From: Streptomyces tubercidicus
Lineage (GTDB): Bacteria; Actinomycetota; Actinomycetes; Streptomycetales; Streptomycetaceae
Assembly: GCF_027497495.1 (NCBI RefSeq)
Contig: NZ_CP114205.1
Coordinates: forward strand, 8,122,001-8,186,000
DNA: 64,000 nucleotides
Reading direction: 5' to 3'
The notes under the pieces are model-generated. The model searched no databases, was not told the origin of the DNA, and worked only from the letters and a program-made list of their open reading frames with translations. The position numbers and the translations under genes were made by a program. Positions 59,475 to 64,000 of this stretch are shown piece after piece; position 1 is the stretch's first letter, and each line of letters starts with the position of its first letter.

Positions 59475-60104
59475 ATGGAAACCGATACAAAAGTCACTCT
59501 GGCTGCCGCGCTCGCGGCTGGATACGTACTGGGGCGGACCAAGAAGGGCAAGCTCGCCATCGGGGTTGCCTCGATGGTTGCTGGTCAGGCGCTGAGTCCG
59601 CGAGAGTTGATCGGCCAAGCGCTGCGCAATCTGGCTGCCACGCCCCAGGCCGCACAGCTCATCGACCAGGCTCGTGGTGAGCTCTTGGAGTCCGGTCGCA
59701 CCGCACTGTCTGCGACAGCCGACCGCAGCCTCGCGGCACTCGCCGACGCCCTGCAGAAGCGCACCAGCGCCCTTCAGGCATCCCCGGAAGACGAGGAGCC
59801 GGCCGAGGAGGACGAGGAAGAACCGGCCGAGGACGAGGAAGAACCGGCCGAGGAGGACGAAGAGGAACCGGCCGAGGAGGACGAGGAAGAACCGGCCGAG
59901 GCCGAAGCGGAGAAGCCCTCACGGCGGCGACCGGGGAAGTCTTCGGCGAGCCGTGCCCGCACAGCGAAGTCCCCAGGGAAGAAAGCGCCGGGGAAGAAGG
60001 CACCGGCGAAGAAGGCTGCGTCCGGTAAGCCGGCGGCGAAGAAGACAGCCGCCAAGAAGACAGCCGCGAAGAAGACATCCCGCCGCACCAGTCGCAGGAG
60101 GTAA
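59475..60104 (+). CDS. Acidic/Lys-Ala-rich protein of gas-vesicle clusters (GvpY-like)
   Basis: Protein of 209 residues. ATG 59475 is preferred over 59463 because GAGG is six bases upstream. Residues 1-100 form a conserved helical domain (KVTLAAALAAGYVLGRTKKGKLAIGVASMVAG, ALRNLAATPQAAQLIDQARGELLESGRTALSATADRSLAALADAL). Residues ~105-145 are repeats of EEPAEEDEE, and the rest is a histone-like Lys-Ala-Pro tail. This layout is, from memory, the protein between gvpG and gvpJ in Streptomyces gvp clusters (GvpY). It abuts the SRPBCC gene by 3 bases. It may bind nucleic acid or the vesicle surface. Confidence 0.65.
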   Translation: METDTKVTLAAALAAGYVLGRTKKGKLAIGVASMVAGQALSPRELIGQALRNLAATPQAAQLIDQARGELLESGRTALSATADRSLAALADALQKRTSALQASPEDEEPAEEDEEEPAEDEEEPAEEDEEEPAEEDEEEPAEAEAEKPSRRRPGKSSASRARTAKSPGKKAPGKKAPAKKAASGKPAAKKTAAKKTAAKKTSRRTSRRR

Positions 60105-60107
60105 GCC

Positions 60108-61103
60108 ATGGCCAAGGAGGGCGACACCACTCCGGACAAGGCTTCCGGCCTTGACATGCTCAAGGAGCAACTGGCCGGATATGCCGAAGCGCAGGGCCAG
60201 AGGCTGGTGGACAAGGCCGGAGACAAGATCAGCGACCTTGCGCAGGGGCTGGGTGATGTGGGGGACGGCAACAGCACCCTGCTCAACGTCGGGAAACGGG
60301 TGCTCGGCGGAGGAGAGTCACCTGTAAAGGCTTTCCTCAGCGAGAAAGCCGGTGGCCTCAAGGACAAGGCAGTCGACACCGTGAAAGGGTTCTTCGGCGG
60401 TGGCGGCAAGGCCGGGGACAAGAAGGTCACCAACATCGTCGAGGTGATCGACATCGGTATGCCCTTGCGTACCGTGTATGACCGATGGACCCAGCTTGAG
60501 GAGTTCAGCAGCTTCACCAAGGGCGTCAAGAGTGTCTCGCAGTCGGACGAGATCGAGAGCGACTGGAAGCTGAAGGTGGCTTTCTCCAACCGCAGTTGGA
60601 AAGCCACCGTGCAAGAGCAGATTCCCGATGAGCGGATCGTGTGGAACTCCGAAGGGGGCAAGGGCACCACACGCGGTGCCATCACCTTTCATGAACTGAC
60701 CCCAGAACTCACACGCATTGTCGCTGTGGTCGAGTACTACCCCTCCGGCTTCTTCGAGAAGACGGGCAACATCTGGCGTGCTCAAGGACGACGCCTGCGT
60801 CTGGACCTCAAGCACTTCCAGCGGTACGTCACGCTCACCGACAACGAGGACCTCGAAGGCTGGCGCGGTGAGATCCGCGACGGCGAAGTTGTCCGAACCC
60901 ACGAAGAGGGACTTCAAGACGACGAAGATCAAGAAACCGAAGGCGAAGAAGACCAAGAGGCCGAAGACGAAGAAGACTCCGAAGGCCTGGAGGAGGAGCC
61001 CGAAGAGGAGGAGCCCGAAGAGGACGAGGCCGAAGAGTCCGAAGAGGGCGACGAAGACGCTGAATACTATGAGGAAGAAGAGGGTGACGAGGAAGAAGAA
61101 TAA
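60108..61103 (+). CDS. SRPBCC-domain protein of gas-vesicle clusters (GvpZ-like)
   Basis: Protein of 331 residues, ATG 60108 with GGAGG at the end of the upstream gene. Residues ~1-100 are helical (MLKEQLAGYAEAQGQRLVDKAGDKISDLAQGLGDVGDG, KAFLSEKAGGLKDKAVDTVKGFFGG). Residues ~105-260 form an SRPBCC/polyketide-cyclase-like domain (VTNIVEVIDIGMPLRTVYDRWTQLEEFSSFTKGVKSVSQ, IVWNSEGGKGTTRGAITFHELTPELTRI, HFQRYVTL). The last 60 residues are almost entirely Glu and Asp. A gene of this kind follows the GvpY gene in Streptomyces gvp clusters; here both lie upstream of gvpO. The acidic tail may pair with the basic tail of its neighbour. Confidence 0.75.
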   Translation: MAKEGDTTPDKASGLDMLKEQLAGYAEAQGQRLVDKAGDKISDLAQGLGDVGDGNSTLLNVGKRVLGGGESPVKAFLSEKAGGLKDKAVDTVKGFFGGGGKAGDKKVTNIVEVIDIGMPLRTVYDRWTQLEEFSSFTKGVKSVSQSDEIESDWKLKVAFSNRSWKATVQEQIPDERIVWNSEGGKGTTRGAITFHELTPELTRIVAVVEYYPSGFFEKTGNIWRAQGRRLRLDLKHFQRYVTLTDNEDLEGWRGEIRDGEVVRTHEEGLQDDEDQETEGEEDQEAEDEEDSEGLEEEPEEEEPEEDEAEESEEGDEDAEYYEEEEGDEEEE

Positions 61104-61273
61104 GACGTGCCGGAAGAATTCGCACGTCGGCGCGGCTGCGGATGCAAGTTGTGGCGCGTGAAATACGTCTGAAAATCTCGGCGATTTCACTGTTCTGCGG
61201 CGTGAACTATCCTGGCAGTGACGCCACGCTCGCTGGCTCGCGGTGCGGCGTACACGAGAGGCGGATCCCGCTC

Positions 61274-61657
61274 ATGACCAAGCATGAAAAAGCATCCCAC
61301 CCTTCCCACGGCGAAGGGCCGAGCCGTCACAAGGGAATCAAACAGCACGGATGGTCTCCTGATGCTGACGAGACCCGGCAACAAGAAAACCCGAGTGCGC
61401 ACCGGTCGTTCCATCCTGGCCAGTACGCCCCCGAGTCCGGACCTCGCAAGGAAACTGCCCAGGAAGAGATAGAGGGCGTCACGGGCGACACCGTCAAGAG
61501 TTTCTCGCGTCGTGGAGAGAAGCAGGGCGGCAGGTCCAAGGAGAAGGGAATGCACGACGAAGGCCGCCGAGGCCGTTCGCAGCGTCCCAGTGGCAGCAGG
61601 GATGCCGAGGCATCCTCCGGTGTCGACCCGCAGGAACCGCGCTCCGAGTCGGACTGA
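61274..61657 (+). CDS. Hypothetical hydrophilic protein
   Basis: 127 residues from ATG 61274 (GAGAGG upstream). The whole protein is hydrophilic and probably disordered: MTKHEKASHPSHGEGPSRHKGIKQHGWSPDADETRQQENPSAHRSFHPGQY, then EEIEGVTGDTVKSFSRRGEKQGG and a basic Ser/Arg-rich end. I have the impression of a widespread Streptomyces family but cannot name it. No membrane span. Its place among CsbD, LPFR and gas-vesicle genes suggests a stress or stationary-phase protein, by context only. Confidence 0.65.
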   Translation: MTKHEKASHPSHGEGPSRHKGIKQHGWSPDADETRQQENPSAHRSFHPGQYAPESGPRKETAQEEIEGVTGDTVKSFSRRGEKQGGRSKEKGMHDEGRRGRSQRPSGSRDAEASSGVDPQEPRSESD

Positions 61658-61740
61658 GCTGTCCGGCTGACGCATCACGATCGCACGGCGATCTGCAGCA
61701 CGTCGCCCGCCGCGGTCGAGGAGATCCTTGGAGGACCGTC

Positions 61741-61869
61741 ATGCTCACGGCCATCGCAGACGTACTCAGGTCTATCGGCGGGGCCATCGCCACCGTCGTC
61801 ACCCTCCCCTTCCGTGCCGTCGCCCGGCTGTTCGGTGGAGCTGCCGACAGCGCCCACGGCCACCACTGA
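61741..61869 (+). CDS. LPFR-motif small protein
   Basis: 42-residue protein from ATG 61741 with a strong GGAGG six bases upstream. It begins MLTAIADVLRSIGGAIATVV, then TLPFRAVARLFGGAADSAHGHH. The TLPFRxxARLFGGA block is the signature of the LPFR-motif small proteins of Streptomyces. The first 20 residues are amphipathic to hydrophobic, suggesting membrane association. Function unknown. Confidence 0.8.
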   Translation: MLTAIADVLRSIGGAIATVVTLPFRAVARLFGGAADSAHGHH

Positions 61870-61909
61870 CACCCCTCAGCCTGCCCCAGGCCGCGAACGG
61901 GACGTGATG

Positions 61910-62143
61910 TCATTCGAAGCGGTGCGGGCTGTGGTGGGCGATGCTCAGGTCGACACGCGTGGGGAGGTCGTCCCGGCCAGCGGATCGGCGTGCCCCCCCG
62001 AGTGGTGAGCGGCCGGCGCCGCTTGGGGGTACGAGGTTCCAGCGCCGGCAGATATCGGCGCCGCCGGCGAGCACCAGGAGTCCGCCGCCCAGCAGCACGA
62101 GTCCGAGCAGGGCTATGGGGGTGACGTGCCTCAGCTGTGCCAC
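61910..62143 (-). CDS. Small single-span membrane protein
   Basis: 77 residues from GTG 62143. HVTPIALLGLVLLGGGLLVLAGGADICRRWNLVPP has one clear transmembrane helix at residues ~8-27, followed by a Cys and a basic hydrophilic tail. The ribosome site is weak. It is convergent with the LPFR gene (stops 40 bases apart). The Pro/Leu/Gly-rich helix and IC-Arg-Arg-Trp-Asn text look like a real conserved protein, but I do not know a family name. Confidence 0.55.
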   Translation of the reverse strand: MAQLRHVTPIALLGLVLLGGGLLVLAGGADICRRWNLVPPSGAGRSPLGGARRSAGRDDLPTRVDLSIAHHSPHRFE

Positions 62144-62372
62144 CCCCGCTGACCAGGGATGGTGCGTGCCGGCACCGGGCCGGCGAGGGTGTCCCGACAG
62201 GGGCTTGCCGTCCCATCAGGCGTTGTCACAGTTCTGACCGTCTGCGCGGTCCGTGTCAGGAGTAAGCTGAAGGTACCGAGGGCACCCCGTACACCAGCCT
62301 CCATGCTCGTGTCGTTTTCGGCGACTCACGATGCCGGGCCGGTTGCGGTCGGCCCGGGGCAAGGTCCGCGTC

Positions 62373-62963
62373 ATGACCACGACCATTCCGTATACGCCGG
62401 CGGTCGAAGACCGGACCTCTTCGCTGTCCCTGCGACTCATGCTGGCACCGGCCGGCACCGCTCCCGCTCTGCTCGACGGTGCGTGGTGGCCCCGCTCCCG
62501 TGACCTCACGGCGGAACTGCCCGCACTGACGGCGGTCCTCGACCCGCTGTGGGGGCGGATCACCCATGTCACGGTGAACCCCACCTTCTGGCCGGTCATC
62601 CCACGGAAGGTGCCCGTCGACGGGCATGTGGTGGGTGTCGGCTGGTTCACGGCCGAGCAAGACCCGCACAAGCTGCTGCTGCTCTCCTACAGCGTCGGCC
62701 GTTGGGACCTGCTGGTCATTCCCCCGGAGACCAGCCCGGCCGCCGCCGCCCGGCTCATGACAGAGGCCGCCGATCCGCTGGGCACCCTCACTGCGAGTGC
62801 CCTGATGAACGAAGCGGAGCAACGCCGGATCGCGGAGGAGACGGAGTTGTCCCTGGTCTCGGTCTGGGACTCCGAAGGCGGCCATGGCGCAAGCCTGCCG
62901 ACCTCACGTTCCCCCGCCCGAGCAGTCATTGCTCAGGTACCGGATGCGACGAAAGGTGTCTGA
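62373..62963 (+). CDS. DUF5994-family protein
   Basis: 196 residues from ATG 62373 with AAGG upstream. The sequence RLMLAPAGTAPALLDGAWWPRSRDLTAELPALTAVLDPLWGRITHVTVNPTFWP is the landmark of DUF5994 (DGAWWPRSRDLxxELPxL), followed by VGVGWFTAEQDPHKLLLLSYSVGRWDLLVIPPETSP and AARLMTEAADPL. Soluble, no signal peptide. Such proteins are abundant in Streptomyces, often several per genome, and uncharacterised. Confidence 0.85.
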   Translation: MTTTIPYTPAVEDRTSSLSLRLMLAPAGTAPALLDGAWWPRSRDLTAELPALTAVLDPLWGRITHVTVNPTFWPVIPRKVPVDGHVVGVGWFTAEQDPHKLLLLSYSVGRWDLLVIPPETSPAAAARLMTEAADPLGTLTASALMNEAEQRRIAEETELSLVSVWDSEGGHGASLPTSRSPARAVIAQVPDATKGV

Positions 62964-63019
62964 GCGTCGTGTCAGTCATCGCGAGCGCGACGTCGATCCC
63001 GCACTCCGTTCCGGAGGAA

Positions 63020-63044
63020 AGCCCCAGGCCAACAGCCTGGGGCT
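63020..63044 (+). terminator. Terminator hairpin after the DUF5994 gene
   Basis: Perfect 10-base stem AGCCCCAGGC/GCCTGGGGCT around the loop CAACA, 57 bases past the stop, followed by GATCTCTTCT with a partial U-run. Confidence 0.85.
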
Positions 63045-63079
63045 GATCTCTTCTCCGGACCTTTCCACCGCACGCCGTT

Positions 63080-63322
63080 GAGCCAGGTGCCCTGGCCGAG
63101 GCGATAGGCCACGGCCCGGATGCCGCCACCACGGCGACCGTCGCCATCGGCGCCTACCGGCACGCCAGACGGGCCGAAGTCGGCCTGTCCGAGATCTACG
63201 CGTTCATGGACCGGGCCATCGCGGAGCAATTCGGGCCCGACCACTTCGTCACCGCGCAGATGATGCGCCTCACCACGGGACGCCGTTTGGCCCTGCTCAG
63301 CGTGCGGTGGCCAGGGTGGTGA
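63080..63322 (+). pseudogene. Second SpoIIE/PP2C phosphatase fragment
   Basis: One frame reads EAIGHGPDAATTATVAIGAYRHARRAEVGLSEIYAFMDRAIAEQFGPDHFVTAQMMRLTTGR and ends at TGA 63322. This is the central part of a SpoIIE-type phosphatase (GHGxxAAxxAxxAIGAYRHxRRxGxxLxEIYxFMDRAVAEQFGxDHFVTAQMxRL). Both the N-terminal sensor with the first metal motif and the C-terminal metal motifs are missing. It comes from a different gene than the fragment at 57.6 kb, since both cover the GH(D/G).AA block. Confidence 0.75.
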
Positions 63323-63335
63323 TCACACTTGAACC

Positions 63336-63650
63336 ATGGCAGAGCAATCGCGGACACGGACCTCGTCGACGGCTACCCGAAAGCGGAAGACGCCTGCGAT
63401 GAGGCCGGGGGACGCCGCGCGTGGTGCGGCCGAGGTGTTGCAAAGCCTGATCAGTCATCGTGTCGAGGGGGTGTCGGCCGTCCGGCGCACCGAGGACGGC
63501 TGGTGTGTCGAGGCGGAAGTCCTTGAGCTGGCACGAGTTCCCGACACCACGAGCCTGCTCGCCACCTACGAGGTGAAGCTCGACGAGCAGGGCGAGCTGC
63601 TGGAGTACCTCCGCACCCGTCGCTATCGCCGAGGCGCGGCCGACGAGTGA
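63336..63650 (+). CDS. gvpO: Gas vesicle protein GvpO
   Basis: 104 residues from ATG 63336. After a basic N-terminus (about 25 residues, RTRTSSTATRKRKT) comes the GvpO domain: AARGAAEVLQSLISHRVEGVSAVRRTEDGWCVEAEVLELARVPDTTSLLATYEVKLDEQGELLEYLRTRRYRRG. WxVxVEVxELxRxPxTxDxLAxYEVxLDxxGxLxxYxRxxRYxRG is diagnostic. GvpO is an accessory protein of actinobacterial and haloarchaeal gas vesicles, encoded directly before gvpA, as here. The ribosome site is weak. Confidence 0.92.
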   Translation: MAEQSRTRTSSTATRKRKTPAMRPGDAARGAAEVLQSLISHRVEGVSAVRRTEDGWCVEAEVLELARVPDTTSLLATYEVKLDEQGELLEYLRTRRYRRGAADE

Positions 63651-63686
63651 GCGCACGGTCCTCATGCGATGAAAGGACGTCAACAG

Positions 63687-64000
63687 ATGGCCGCCACGAG
63701 CACGTATTCCGGCTTTGCCGGCGAGGTAGTCCCCTGCCCGCCACGAGCCGGCACGTTGTACGACGTGCTGGAGCTCATCCTGGACCGGGGCATGGTGATC
63801 GACGTGTTCATCCGGGTGTCGCTGGTCGGTATCGAGATCCTCAAGATCGATGCCCGCATCGTCGTCGCCAGCGTCGACACCTATCTGCGTTTCGCCGAGG
63901 CGTGTAACCGCCTTGACCTGGAGCGGGATTCGGGAAGCGTCACCGTTCCCGAGCTGTTCAGCGGCCAAGCCGCCAAGAGCATCGGGAAGAGCAAGGTCAA
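63687..64000 (+). CDS. gvpA: Gas vesicle structural protein GvpA (3' end outside window)
   Basis: Main shell protein of gas vesicles; 104 residues are visible from ATG 63687 and the frame is open at the edge. GTLYDVLELILDRGMVIDVFIRVSLVGIEILKIDARIVVASVDTYLRFAEACNRLDLE is the near-invariant GvpA core. The N-terminal 20 residues (AATSTYSGFAGEVVPCPPRAG) are longer than the short leader of many GvpA proteins, and a tail of at least 25 residues follows the core, so the related minor protein GvpJ is a lesser alternative. AAAGGA lies 12 bases before the start. The rest of the gvp operon should follow to the right. Confidence 0.92.
   Translation, partial: MAATSTYSGFAGEVVPCPPRAGTLYDVLELILDRGMVIDVFIRVSLVGIEILKIDARIVVASVDTYLRFAEACNRLDLERDSGSVTVPELFSGQAAKSIGKSKV

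Overview
The window looks like a piece of a Streptomyces (or very close actinomycete) chromosome. Base composition is very GC-rich with strong third-position GC, GTG starts and 4-base ATGA/GTGA gene overlaps are common, and many families are typical of Streptomyces: gas-vesicle GvpO/GvpA, DUF6193/DUF6196/DUF5994 proteins, LLM-class F420/flavin enzymes, SpoIIE-type phosphatases, an LPFR small protein and an MmyB-type XRE regulator. The mix of one-off regulators, oxidoreductases, transporters, broken genes and IS remnants fits an accessory or arm region rather than the conserved core.

Layout. 0-5.3 kb: the end of a peptide/nickel-type ABC importer (two permeases and a fused double ATPase), facing a translationally coupled alpha/beta-hydrolase and cytochrome P450 pair. 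5.6-12.2 kb: single genes, including an ECF42-type sigma factor coupled to its DGPF/YCII partner, an AI-2E-family exporter, a P-loop kinase, two F420-type oxidoreductases and a cyclophilin. 12.3-14.8 kb: a divergent YczE membrane protein and MocR regulator pair with a repeated operator between them. 14.8-28.4 kb: a DUF2268 predicted protease, secreted gamma-glutamyltransferase, GNAT, DUF1259 protein, a TetR-controlled hydrolase, a SpoIIE phosphatase, an unusual tRNA-like gene with its own terminator, LLM oxidoreductase, SDR, EF-hand protein and a vWA protein. 28.5-37.7 kb: LysR-divergent MFS and SDR genes, an exported protein-arginine deiminase, a two-component system, and an iron/polyamine-type binding lipoprotein whose transporter genes are missing. 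37.9-42.1 kb: hot-dog thioesterase, SDR, and a tightly coupled three-gene operon (small membrane protein, ECF-like sigma factor, Sel1/TPR-IclR fusion).

42.1-52.8 kb is a decay zone. It holds a collapsed FhuF-like gene, transposase scraps, an MFS stub, a GNAT stub, a chimeric hydrolase/SUKH relic and two diverged copies of a small protein, with intact islands between them: DUF6196, an EamA exporter plus D-Ala-D-Ala ligase pair that recalls cycloserine self-resistance, an XRE/SDR pair, TrmO and DUF6193. 53-57.2 kb: an AraC regulator divergent from an MFS-CMD-BKACE catabolic operon. 57.4-64 kb: IS and phosphatase fragments, CsbD, a collapsed SigB-family sigma gene, then a gas-vesicle neighbourhood (acidic/lysine-rich GvpY-like protein, SRPBCC GvpZ-like protein, small stress-type proteins, gvpO and the start of gvpA running off the right edge).

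No CRISPR array, rRNA operon or intact insertion sequence was seen. All family names come from reading motifs; nothing was searched. Start codons were chosen by ribosome-binding sites and overlaps where possible.
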